Shown piece after piece: positions 1-8,767 of a stretch of 17,356 nt of DNA; position 1 is the stretch's first letter, and the number at the start of each line of letters is the position of its first letter. The notes under the pieces were generated by a model. It saw nothing but the letters and a program-made list of their open reading frames with translations, ran no database searches and was not told the origin of the DNA. The position numbers and the translations under genes are program-made. Source of the DNA: Bacteroidaceae bacterium. GTDB lineage: Bacteria; Bacteroidota; Bacteroidia; Bacteroidales; Bacteroidaceae. The stretch lies in contig JAEEOD010000350.1 of the NCBI GenBank assembly GCA_016284115.1, positions 1 to 17,356 of the forward strand, written 5' to 3'.

Positions 1-196
1 GTTTGAAGGCATGAAGAAGGGACAGACCTTCAGTAACGCTAAGGCTATTGTACTCCAGAGCAACGACTTAGAGGCTGAAAATAGCATTGCGAATCCTAAT
101 CTTATTAAACCATTTGAGATTCCTTTGCAAATTACTGGCAATGTTGTCTCTGGTTCTTTGCCTGCCAATACTTTTGTGGTAGCGGTAATTAATTGA
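1..196 (+). CDS. GH51 alpha-L-arabinofuranosidase, C-terminal fragment (5' end outside window)
   Basis: The reading frame is open from base 2 and ends at TGA 194-196, so this is the last ~64 codons of a gene starting before the window. The ATG at 11 is probably internal. The tail matches the C-terminal beta-sandwich of GH51 arabinofuranosidases: an 'AIVLQSNDLEAENSIANP' stretch, then 'IKPFEIPLQITG' and a final 'LPANTFVVAVI' strand, where the family usually reads 'L.a.NS...P..v.P...........lp..S..V..i'. The family releases terminal arabinofuranose from arabinoxylan or arabinan. The catalytic acid/base and nucleophile glutamates lie outside the window, so the assignment rests on this tail and on the neighbouring GH3 xylosidase. 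Another glycosidase with a similar all-beta C-terminal domain is possible. Confidence 0.68.
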   Translation, partial: FEGMKKGQTFSNAKAIVLQSNDLEAENSIANPNLIKPFEIPLQITGNVVSGSLPANTFVVAVIN

Positions 197-227
197 TAAT
201 TGAATAAACAGACATTGTAAAGGCTAT

Positions 228-261
228 AATTAAAGGCTGCAAGATTTTGCAGCCTTTAATT
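228..261. terminator. Hairpin terminator between convergent GH51 and GH3 genes
   Basis: A perfect 15-bp inverted repeat (arms 228-242 and 247-261) encloses the four-base loop GATT. The GC-rich core GGCTGC is flanked on both sides by AT-rich sequence, so either strand gives a stem followed by a T-rich tract (TTTAATT). It lies 31 bases past the GH51 stop and 26 bases past the GH3 stop, which suits a bidirectional terminator. Confidence 0.82.
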
Positions 262-287
262 GTTTGTCTCGAAACGAGTACCTGAGG

Positions 288-2840
288 TCAGAAGGTGTAG
301 GCCACTGACTGGAGGTCCTCATCTGCTGAGCTGGCGCCCACGAGCAGGGTGTAGTCGCCATTCATAGGATGTACGGTGTGGATCTTGTTGTCCCACCAGT
401 TGAAGGTCTCGTCAGTGAGTGGAATGCTGACATTCACGGTCTGACCAGCTGCGATGTTCACGCGCTTGAAGCCACGCAGGGTCTTCTGTGGACCGTCTTT
501 CTCGTCGTTCTTCTTGACATAGAGCTGTACCACTTCGTCGCCAGCACGCTTGCCTGTGTTGGTCACTGCAACGACTACGTTCTTGCCTTCGATGCGTGGG
601 GTACCATACTGGAAGGTGGTGTAGCTCAAGCCGTAACCAAACTGGAACAGAGGCTTCTCGGTCATGTAGCGATAGGTGCGTCCCTTCATGCTGTAGTCCT
701 CGAAATCAGGCACCTGCTTGATGTTCTTGTAGAACGTAACAGGAAGGCGTCCAGCAGGGTTGTAGTCGCCGTAGATGACATCAGCAATAGCTGTACCGCC
801 TGCCTGACCTGGATACCAAGCCTGGATGATGGCGTCGCAAGACTCTGTCTCTGGTACCATACCGATGGCTGAACCTGAGAAGTTGACGTAAACCACTTTC
901 TTGCCTGCTGCCTTGAGGGCCTTGAGCAGGTTGCGCTGGATGGCTGGCAACTCGATATCGGTACGGTCGCCACCCTTGAATCCCTCAATGGATACAGGCA
1001 TTTCCTCGCCTTCAAGACGTGGAGAAATACCTCCTGCATAGATGACTACATCGGCCTTTGCCACTTGGTTGATGACCTTCTGTGCATCGAACTTTTCGTT
1101 CAGGCCAATGTCGAAGCTGAATTTGCCAGCATAGGTAACATACTGATAGCGTATTTCGATATCGTAGTTCTTGCCTGCTTCAGCATTGAGGGTATAGAAT
1201 GCGGTGAGGGCATTGAGGTTGCCTGTCTTCTTCTCTACTTCCTGACCATTGATGAGGAGGGTAGTGGTGCCCAAGCAACCAATACGGATCTCTACATCAG
1301 CCGTTTGTGTAGCGTGGAAGGTGCTCTTGTAAGTGCAAGAGAAATCTTGGAGAGGTACACCTGCTGCAAAGGCGGTGTTGCCTTCGGTATACTTAGTCCA
1401 AGGGGTGGTTTCACGGCCTTTCACGATGGATGGGCCGTTGAAGTCCTTGTTGCCCCAGTATTCTACCTCAAAGCCCTTGCCAGAAGCGTTGTAGCACTGA
1501 TTGAAGAGGCTGTTGAACACTCTGTCGGAGGTGAGGTCGCAAGCAGGAACGTAGATGAGCTTGGACTTAGGCAGGCGATTCTGCAGGCCCTTGAGCAGGG
1601 TTACGGTAGCTGCTGGGGTTCCGTTGTAGTTGCCCCACTGCATCACTGAGTCGTTGGCGTTGGCGCCGATCACAGCTACGGTGAGGTTCTTCTTCAGAGG
1701 CAGGATGTCGTTCTTGTTCTGCAACAGTACCATTGTCTCACGGGCCATCTTCAGAGCGAGTTGCTGGTGCTCCTTGCTGTTGAGCAGTGAGGTAGGCAGG
1801 TCATCCCAAGGGGTGTGCTCGTCCATCTCACCAAGTTCGAAACGTGCTTTGAGCAAGCGCTTTACGCTCACGTCGATATCGCTCTCCTTGATCTCACCAC
1901 GCTGAACAGCCTGTACCAGTTGGCGATAGGCAGTACCGCACTCGAGGTCAGTACCTGTAAGCACAGCAGTAGCAGAAGCTTCAGCAGCATCCATTGCAGT
2001 CTGGTGGTATCCCTGGCGATAGAAGTCGTCGATAGCACCGCAGTCGCTCACCACGATACCCTGATAGTCCCACTCGTTGCGCAGGATCTGTACCAATAAA
2101 CGGTTGCTTCCGCAGCAAGGATTGCCCTCGTAACGGTTGTAGGCGCACATCACCTCTTTTACGCCTCCTTTGGTAACCAGGTCCTTGAAAGCAGGGAGGT
2201 AGGTTTCGTAGAGGTCGCGAGGATCGGTGAGGTCGGCATTGTACACGTGACGGTTCCATTCTGGACCAGAGTGAACAGCAAAGTGCTTGGCGCAAGCGTG
2301 GGCCTTATCGTACTTAGAATCAGCAGGTCCCTGCAAGCCACGCACTACTGCCAAGCCCATCGTACCAGTGAGGTAGGGGTCTTCGCCATAGGTCTCCTGA
2401 CCACGTCCCCAACGTGGATCACGGAAGATGTTGATGTTTGGGGTCCAGAAGGTTAGTCCCTGATAGCGTTTCACATCGCCTGATTCCTTTGCCAGACGGT
2501 GCTTCACACGGATTTCGTCGCTCACAACGGTGAATACCTGTTCGAGCAACTCGTTGTTCCATGATGCCGCCATACCGATGGTCTGTGGGAAGACGGTGGC
2601 CAAGCCGTTACGGCCTACACCATGCAGGGCTTCGTTCCACCAGTCGTAGGGCTTGATGTCCAGACGGTCGATACCTTTCGATGTATTCTGCATCAGCGTC
2701 ACTTTTTCTTCCAGATTGAGGCGAAGCAACAGGTCTTCGGCGCGCTCCTCTGGAGAAAGGGCTGGATTCTGATAAGGCAGTTGGGCAAAAACGCTCATGC
2801 TACATGCAATAACTGCCAAAGAAATGATGTGTTTTTTCAT
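288..2840 (-). CDS. Exported GH3 beta-xylosidase with PA14 insert
   Basis: A glycoside hydrolase family 3 enzyme of 850 residues, predicted to remove terminal beta-linked xylose (or glucose) from oligosaccharides in the periplasm. Residues 1-20 are a signal peptide (MKKH, hydrophobic core, cleavage near FAQ). The GH3 N-terminal barrel covers ~25-340, with 'RDPRWGRGQETYGEDP' at 140-155, 'KHF' at 185 and the nucleophile region 'VVSDCGAI', Asp266. 'SDCGA' in place of 'SDW' is typical of the xylosidase branch. A PA14 domain (~453-580) is inserted in the second GH3 domain, which resumes at ~585 with 'ISPRLEGEEMP' (candidate acid/base E612/E613) and 'GYGLSYTTF' at 735. A fibronectin-III-like domain (~755-845) ends the protein. 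This is the architecture of Prevotella Xyl3-type enzymes. The adjacent GH51 tail supports arabinoxylan use. The exact substrate cannot be read from sequence. Confidence 0.93.
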   Translation of the reverse strand: MKKHIISLAVIACSMSVFAQLPYQNPALSPEERAEDLLLRLNLEEKVTLMQNTSKGIDRLDIKPYDWWNEALHGVGRNGLATVFPQTIGMAASWNNELLEQVFTVVSDEIRVKHRLAKESGDVKRYQGLTFWTPNINIFRDPRWGRGQETYGEDPYLTGTMGLAVVRGLQGPADSKYDKAHACAKHFAVHSGPEWNRHVYNADLTDPRDLYETYLPAFKDLVTKGGVKEVMCAYNRYEGNPCCGSNRLLVQILRNEWDYQGIVVSDCGAIDDFYRQGYHQTAMDAAEASATAVLTGTDLECGTAYRQLVQAVQRGEIKESDIDVSVKRLLKARFELGEMDEHTPWDDLPTSLLNSKEHQQLALKMARETMVLLQNKNDILPLKKNLTVAVIGANANDSVMQWGNYNGTPAATVTLLKGLQNRLPKSKLIYVPACDLTSDRVFNSLFNQCYNASGKGFEVEYWGNKDFNGPSIVKGRETTPWTKYTEGNTAFAAGVPLQDFSCTYKSTFHATQTADVEIRIGCLGTTTLLINGQEVEKKTGNLNALTAFYTLNAEAGKNYDIEIRYQYVTYAGKFSFDIGLNEKFDAQKVINQVAKADVVIYAGGISPRLEGEEMPVSIEGFKGGDRTDIELPAIQRNLLKALKAAGKKVVYVNFSGSAIGMVPETESCDAIIQAWYPGQAGGTAIADVIYGDYNPAGRLPVTFYKNIKQVPDFEDYSMKGRTYRYMTEKPLFQFGYGLSYTTFQYGTPRIEGKNVVVAVTNTGKRAGDEVVQLYVKKNDEKDGPQKTLRGFKRVNIAAGQTVNVSIPLTDETFNWWDNKIHTVHPMNGDYTLLVGASSADEDLQSVAYTF

Positions 2841-2881
2841 AATATTAAAGTAGATTTTTAATGTATTTTCTAAATTTCCTA

Positions 2882-2889
2882 CAAATATA
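2882..2889 (-). promoter_or_regulatory. -7 element of the GH3 gene
   Basis: On the minus strand this reads TATATTTG, an exact match to the Bacteroidetes -7 consensus TAnnTTTG, about 42 bases before the GH3 ATG. No clear TTG stands 19-21 bases upstream, so the -33 half is weak. That would fit a gene needing an activator, though this is inference. Confidence 0.5.
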
Positions 2890-2900
2890 AAGCATTTTTA

Positions 2901-2931
2901 TTGATATAATTAAAAAGAATATCTAATTTTG
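2901..2931 (+). promoter_or_regulatory. Promoter of the helicase-nuclease gene
   Basis: A TTG (2901-2903) and TAATTTTG (2924-2931, exact TAnnTTTG) are separated by 20 bases, the spacing expected for the Bacteroidetes primary sigma factor. Transcription would begin near 2938, leaving a leader of about 22 bases before the ATG at 2960. The site overlaps the region used by the divergent GH3 promoter. Confidence 0.62.
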
Positions 2932-2959
2932 AGGAAAATTATATCGATAATTCGTTAAA

Positions 2960-5900
2960 ATGGACTATATATCATCATTTGACAACGGTCATCAGGGTGG
3001 TTTGAGGTTGGACTACCTGCCCTGCGTTAACTATTCCATGCTGCTTAATAAGGTGAATACCTGCACGATGTGTGAGGTGGAGAATCATGATGCATCCAAC
3101 TGGCAGGGTGTGAAGGTGGGTGTGAGCGGTGAATTCATCATCCCCAACGCTCAATACCTTGATTTTGTTGAGGCAGGACAAAGGGTGCAAATTTCAGAAC
3201 TAAAGATTGAACCATTAATAGATAAGCTATTGAATATGACTGAGATGGTGGATACTATGTTTACCATCACTATCACTGCTGGAGAAGAGACCTTGCTGAC
3301 TCATGACTTTCCAATCAGTCTGATGGCTTTTGATCAATGGACAGGTACTTCTGTTCGTCCTGAATTGCTGGCGTCGTTTGTGGTGCCTAACCATCCACTG
3401 ATATCCAGTGTCATTGTGAAGGCTTCAAAATATATGGAGAAATGGACGGGCTCTTCGGCTATGGATGAATACCAGACACAAGACAGACACAGGGCTCGTT
3501 TGCAGGTAGCTGCCATCTATGAGGCCCTGCGTGGGGAGGCTTTGGTTTATGTGGCTCCTCCTGCATCATTTGAACCTATGGGGCAACGCGTAAGATTAGC
3601 TGACAAGGTACTTACAGATAAACTGGGTACTTGTTTGGACACTACTTTGCTATTTGCATCTTGTTTGGAAGCGTCAGGTTTGTTCCCCATATTGGTGTTG
3701 CAGAAAGGACATGCATTCGTGGGAGCATGGATTACGGAAGATATTTATGCACAGAATATTGGTGATGATGCTTCGTTCTTGCTAAAAAAATGTGCCGATG
3801 GGGTGAATGACATCGTGGTGGTTGAGACTACCGCTCTGACCTCCTCGCAAAGTGTGGATTTTGACGAAGCAGTGAAATCTGCTGTTTTGAAACTGAAAGA
3901 CGAGGATCGTTTCCAGTTGTTTGTGGATGTGCATCGTTGCAGATTGAGTAGTGTGAAGCCGATGCCGCAACGCATTGAACTTGATGGCAAGCTGACGGTT
4001 GAGAACGATGGAGTGAAACATAAGAATGCCACCGAAAAGGTGGAGCGACTGGATCACTATGCATTGAAGATTGAGGAGGATAAACAGGCTGTCACCAAGC
4101 AAACCATCTGGGAGCGCAAATTGCTGGATTTCTCTCTAAGAAACAATTTGTTAAACGCAAAATTAGGAAAGCGTATCATTCCTTTTGTTTCGTTTGGTAT
4201 TGATCGTGTGGAAGATGAGTTACAAAGCGGAAAGAGCTTTACGATGCAACCTTTTCCCAAGACGCAGATTGAGCCTTCTGAGAGTGGCATGTATGACTCC
4301 TCTTTACAAGCATCAGACCTGGAACCGCTGGTAAAAGACGAATTGAAGAACAAGCGATTGATATCATTCCATAGCGAGACAGAATTGAAGAATAGCATCA
4401 AGTTCCTCTACCGTATGGCTCGTACGGCGATGGAGGAAAATGGTGCCAACTCTCTGTTCTTGGCTTTGGGTATGCTGAAATGGTATGAAAGCGAGAAAAG
4501 TGTTCAGCCACGATATGCTCCCATCTTGCTGTTGCCAGTTGACTTGGTGCGCAAGGGTGGGGAATCTGGTTATGTGATTCGCTCTCGAGACGAAGATATG
4601 ATATTAAACATCACGTTGATTGAACTCCTTAAACAACAGTTCCATATCAACCTCACAGGACTAAATCCGTTGCCTACAGACGAACATGGAGTAGATGTAA
4701 AGCAGGTGTTTGCCGCTTTGCGTCAACACCTTACCTCCATGAAACGATGGAACGTTCTGGAGGAAACCATGTTGGGATTGTTCTCGTTTAATAAGTTTGT
4801 GATGTGGAATGATATACATAGCAATGCTCTCAAGTTGAAGATGAATCCTGTGATTGCCACTTTGATGGAAAATAAACTGAAATGGCAGGATAATATCGAT
4901 ATTGTTGATTCCAGAATAATGGACAAGTCTATCAAGCCACAGCGATATGCGATTCCGTTGGATGTGGACTCTTCTCAAATGGAGGCAGTGATAGACTCTG
5001 GCGATGGCAAAAGTTTCATTCTGCATGGGCCTCCTGGAACTGGTAAATCGCAGACTATCACCAACATGATAGCCAATGCTTTGTATCAAGGCAAGAGAGT
5101 GCTATTTGTTGCCGAGAAGATGGCTGCTTTGGAGGTGGTACAGAAACGATTGAAGAAAATTGGACTTGATCCTTTCTGCTTGGAGATGCACTCAAACAAG
5201 ATGACAAAGCAGCATTTTTTAGCGCAGATGCAGTTGGCTTTGGATGCTGTGCATATTCAGTCTCCGCAAGAATTTGAGACCGCTGCCAATCAGCTTTATG
5301 AACATCGTCTGAAGATGATCAGCAACATAGAGGCATTGCATAAGGTTTTACCCTCTGGATTGTCCCTTTATGATTATATCGTGCGCTATTTGTCGATTAA
5401 ATACGATGAAGAACTGAATGATAATTTGCCCGATTTGAAGCAGGTGAATGTAGAGACGCTGGATGAGTGGGATAGTTCACTTCGCAGTTTAGATACTGTA
5501 TTTCAGCTGATAGGACATCCTTGTGATCATCCATTGAGAGGCTTGGAACCTAATGATGCTCGCCTGGAAACTACTGCTAGGGTAAAAGAAACATTGCAGA
5601 AGTATAGTGAAGCTTTTTCTGCTTTCAAACAGGCTAGTGAGTCGTTTGTGAAAAAGATATTTAATTCTAACACAGACGATAGTATGGATGAAATTGAAGG
5701 GTTGGTTAAATTTGTCACTGCGTTAGAGAATGCCTATAATATGAATGGCAATTTGCTGAAATTGGCAGCTGACCAAGATTTCAAGAAGGAATTTAACGAA
5801 GTGGTGGCATCGGGCAGAAAGCGTGATATGCTTAAGCAACAGTTGCTGCGTCAATGTTCTGATAGTGTTTTTGATATCAATCCTGTAATATTATTGAACG

Positions 5901-8755
5901 AATGGAACGACATTCAGAATAAGTGGTTTTTGACAAAATTTTTTGCCAAGCGTTCTTTCTTGAAGAAGATGCTGGCTTATGACAGTCAACTGAAAGCTGA
6001 GGGAGTAGTGGAGTTGCTCGAGAATGTGAACAACTATCAGATTAATGCTAAAAGGGTAGATAATTCACTTGATTTGTTGAAAGAAGCTTTTGGGTCGCTG
6101 GTGAATAATAATCATCAGGACTGGACAAAGATAGAACAGTCGTACAACGCTGCACCACAGGTGATTCAGTTCCTGGTTGACTTTGCCAACAGACATGATT
6201 TAAGTTATGTTTCTGTGAGGGATCTGTTCATTGAGAAGACGGGAGGTGACCTTCCTGCATTTAAGCAACAGTATAGTGAAGAAATGAAGGAATTGCTGAA
6301 ATTGAATCTCTTGCATAAGCAACAGAAATCGATGATGGCTACTTTTGCATCCATGACGCTTCCTCAAGAACAGATCTCTATCGCTGTCCCGAACACTTTG
6401 GAGCGTTGGATGTTGAATTTCGATAAGGTGAAAGACTGGTGCCAGTGGGTGAGCCGTAAACGTGAGTTGGAGGCTAAACACATGAATTGTGTATGTGATT
6501 ATATAGAAAAGCAACATAAGAATGGAGCTGAGGCAGCACAGGCTTTGCTGAAAGGAATATATCACCAGCTTATCTTAATGAGGGTAGATAGTGACGAACA
6601 TCTACGTATGTTCAATGGGGTGATTTTTAGCGAACTGGTTGACAAATACCGTAAAGAGACAGCTACTTTCCAAGAATTGACGAAGAAAGAACTGTATTGT
6701 AGATTGGCAGCTAATGTGCCTTCACAGATTATGGAGGCAGCGGCCAACTCTGAGATGGGTATATTGAAACGCAATATTGCTAATGGAGGACGAGGAACTA
6801 CCATACGAAAGATTATTGACCAGATACCTACCTTGTTGCCGAGACTTTGTCCTTGTATGTTAATGAGCCCGATATCGGTGGCACAATATATCGACCTTGA
6901 CAGAGATAAATTTGATATCGTGGTATTCGATGAAGCATCTCAGATGCCGACCAGTGAGGCTGTAGGTGCCATCGCTCGAGGTAGGGCTCTGGTGGTAGTA
7001 GGTGACCCTATGCAGATGCCACCTACGAGTTTCTTTGCAACTTCCGCTGTGGATGAAGAAGAAGCAGAGATTGATGATATGGACAGTATCCTTGACGACT
7101 GCATCACATTGTCTATTCCATCTCGCTATCTTACTTGGCACTATCGCAGTAAGCACGAGAGCCTGATTGCTTTCAGTAACTCACAGTATTACGATGGCCG
7201 ATTGTTTACTTTCCCATCTGTTGATGACCGTCTATCTAAGGTGTCGTTAGTACAGATCGACGGCACCTACGACAAGGGCCGTACTCGTTGTAATCCAGAT
7301 GAAGCCAGAGCTATAGTTCAGGAAGTAATAAGACGATTGTCAGATAAGGAACTAAGCAAATACAGCATTGGTATTGTTTCATTCAGTAAGGTGCAACAGA
7401 GCTTGATTGAAGACTATCTGGACGAAGAATTGGCTAAGCATCCTGATTTAGAACTGAAATCAAGCCAAAGTGAAGAGCCTATCTTTATCAAGAACCTAGA
7501 GAACGTGCAGGGAGATGAGCGTGATGTTATTTTATTCTCAGTTGGCTACGGACCAGATAAGAATGGTCATGTGTCCATGAATTTTGGACCATTGAACAAT
7601 GAGGGTGGTGAACGACGATTGAATGTAGCTGTATCTCGTGCGAGGTATGAAATGATGGTATTCTCTACTTTGAAGGCTGAGCAAATAGATTTGCGGAGGT
7701 CTAATGCAAAAGGTGTGGTTGGACTGAAGAAATTCCTCGAGTTTGCTGCTAAGGGAATGCAGGTTCTTCCTTCTGTTGCTTCTTCACGGATGCAGGCTAG
7801 TGAAATTATCAATGAATTGGCTGCAGCATTAGAGGATCGTGGATATCAAATAGATAAGATGGTAGGTAAGTCTAATTTCCGTATCGATTTAGCTATAGTG
7901 GATCCTCGAGACCCCGATAAATATCTCTTGGGTATTCTTACTGATGGCAAGAGCTATTACAATACCAAGACCACTCGTGATCGTGAAATTTGTCAGCCTA
8001 ATGTATTGCGTATGCTTAACTGGAATTTCATGCGTGTATGGTCGGTGGATTGGTTCCAAGACCGTGAAAGGGTGCTGGCAGGTATTATCGAAAAACTCTA
8101 CGATTTGCAACATCCTGAGCAGGCAAAAAATCATGATGATGGACAACCTGTTCAACTAAAGTTGTTTAGCGTTGCTGACGAACCTATTTCTAAGGCGGTA
8201 AACTTGCGTGAAAAAGTGTATAAGACTGCTCCACTCAGGGCGTCGACTGCACAACCTGACATTGAACGTGTTATTAAGAATGCTGCTAAGGTGAAAGAAC
8301 AACTGAAACAGATTGTTACTGTAGAACAGCCTGTTACTAATAACTATCTTTACAAGCGTATTGCCACTTTGTGGAACATGCAACGTGTGACTCCACGATT
8401 GCAAAGCTTGGTTGACTCTCTACTGACTGATTTCTATCTTGATCCAATAAGCGATGGCAAGAATAATGTGTATTGGATAGACAAGGTAGTGGCACATGCC
8501 TATTCATATTATCGTGTCGAGTCGAAACGAGATATTGCTGATGTACCATTGATTGAACTGATGAATGCTGCCCTTTATGCAGTAGAACAACAGATTTCTA
8601 TTCCTCGTGAGGACTTGAAAAAGGTGATTGCTACATTGTTGGGATTCAGTCGCAAAGGTGCGAATGTGGATTTGGCAGCAGAGAAGGCAATATACGTACT
8701 AGTAAGACTTGGCAAACTGAAAGATGAGAATGGGAAAATATCAATAAACAATTAA
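2960..8755 (+). CDS. Giant SF1 helicase-nuclease: transglutaminase-like, DUF4011, helicase, nuclease-like, DUF3320
   Basis: A 1931-residue multidomain protein, probably cytoplasmic (no signal or membrane segment), predicted to unwind or translocate nucleic acid using ATP. Domains in order: a likely beta-sandwich (~1-150); a transglutaminase/papain-like segment with Cys225 in 'GTCLDTTLLFASCLEASG' and His251 in 'GHAFVGAW'; DUF4011 signature 'LLDFSLRNNLLNAK' (~388-401); helicase motif I 'GPPGTGKS' (Lys696); a ~630-residue, largely helical insertion; motif II 'DEAS' (1324-1327); 'GDPMQMPP' (1348-1355); 'WHYRS' (1393-1397); 'VQGDERD' (1516-1522); motif VI 'VAVSRAR' (1556-1562); an MTES_1575/Vsr-like nuclease module with Asp1643 and 'ILTDGKSYY' (~1659-1667), then 'RVWSVDW'; and DUF3320 (~1768-1931). 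The frame is intact. Its cellular role is unknown. Large COG1112-like helicases occur in DNA/RNA processing and in some anti-phage systems, but no defence neighbour is present. Base composition looks more AT-rich than the GH3 gene. Confidence 0.92.
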   Translation: MDYISSFDNGHQGGLRLDYLPCVNYSMLLNKVNTCTMCEVENHDASNWQGVKVGVSGEFIIPNAQYLDFVEAGQRVQISELKIEPLIDKLLNMTEMVDTMFTITITAGEETLLTHDFPISLMAFDQWTGTSVRPELLASFVVPNHPLISSVIVKASKYMEKWTGSSAMDEYQTQDRHRARLQVAAIYEALRGEALVYVAPPASFEPMGQRVRLADKVLTDKLGTCLDTTLLFASCLEASGLFPILVLQKGHAFVGAWITEDIYAQNIGDDASFLLKKCADGVNDIVVVETTALTSSQSVDFDEAVKSAVLKLKDEDRFQLFVDVHRCRLSSVKPMPQRIELDGKLTVENDGVKHKNATEKVERLDHYALKIEEDKQAVTKQTIWERKLLDFSLRNNLLNAKLGKRIIPFVSFGIDRVEDELQSGKSFTMQPFPKTQIEPSESGMYDSSLQASDLEPLVKDELKNKRLISFHSETELKNSIKFLYRMARTAMEENGANSLFLALGMLKWYESEKSVQPRYAPILLLPVDLVRKGGESGYVIRSRDEDMILNITLIELLKQQFHINLTGLNPLPTDEHGVDVKQVFAALRQHLTSMKRWNVLEETMLGLFSFNKFVMWNDIHSNALKLKMNPVIATLMENKLKWQDNIDIVDSRIMDKSIKPQRYAIPLDVDSSQMEAVIDSGDGKSFILHGPPGTGKSQTITNMIANALYQGKRVLFVAEKMAALEVVQKRLKKIGLDPFCLEMHSNKMTKQHFLAQMQLALDAVHIQSPQEFETAANQLYEHRLKMISNIEALHKVLPSGLSLYDYIVRYLSIKYDEELNDNLPDLKQVNVETLDEWDSSLRSLDTVFQLIGHPCDHPLRGLEPNDARLETTARVKETLQKYSEAFSAFKQASESFVKKIFNSNTDDSMDEIEGLVKFVTALENAYNMNGNLLKLAADQDFKKEFNEVVASGRKRDMLKQQLLRQCSDSVFDINPVILLNEWNDIQNKWFLTKFFAKRSFLKKMLAYDSQLKAEGVVELLENVNNYQINAKRVDNSLDLLKEAFGSLVNNNHQDWTKIEQSYNAAPQVIQFLVDFANRHDLSYVSVRDLFIEKTGGDLPAFKQQYSEEMKELLKLNLLHKQQKSMMATFASMTLPQEQISIAVPNTLERWMLNFDKVKDWCQWVSRKRELEAKHMNCVCDYIEKQHKNGAEAAQALLKGIYHQLILMRVDSDEHLRMFNGVIFSELVDKYRKETATFQELTKKELYCRLAANVPSQIMEAAANSEMGILKRNIANGGRGTTIRKIIDQIPTLLPRLCPCMLMSPISVAQYIDLDRDKFDIVVFDEASQMPTSEAVGAIARGRALVVVGDPMQMPPTSFFATSAVDEEEAEIDDMDSILDDCITLSIPSRYLTWHYRSKHESLIAFSNSQYYDGRLFTFPSVDDRLSKVSLVQIDGTYDKGRTRCNPDEARAIVQEVIRRLSDKELSKYSIGIVSFSKVQQSLIEDYLDEELAKHPDLELKSSQSEEPIFIKNLENVQGDERDVILFSVGYGPDKNGHVSMNFGPLNNEGGERRLNVAVSRARYEMMVFSTLKAEQIDLRRSNAKGVVGLKKFLEFAAKGMQVLPSVASSRMQASEIINELAAALEDRGYQIDKMVGKSNFRIDLAIVDPRDPDKYLLGILTDGKSYYNTKTTRDREICQPNVLRMLNWNFMRVWSVDWFQDRERVLAGIIEKLYDLQHPEQAKNHDDGQPVQLKLFSVADEPISKAVNLREKVYKTAPLRASTAQPDIERVIKNAAKVKEQLKQIVTVEQPVTNNYLYKRIATLWNMQRVTPRLQSLVDSLLTDFYLDPISDGKNNVYWIDKVVAHAYSYYRVESKRDIADVPLIELMNAALYAVEQQISIPREDLKKVIATLLGFSRKGANVDLAAEKAIYVLVRLGKLKDENGKISINN

Positions 8756-8767
8756 ATATACAATTAA

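Noticed and set aside
218..238. Direct repeat TAAAGGCT (218-225 and 231-238)
   Set aside because: The second copy is part of the terminator stem, and an 8-base match in AT-rich DNA is expected by chance.
369..872. Open frames on the plus strand inside the GH3 gene (also 1065-1649 and 1630-1905)
   Set aside because: They are antisense to a gene with clear family motifs and give low-complexity translations with no recognisable domain.
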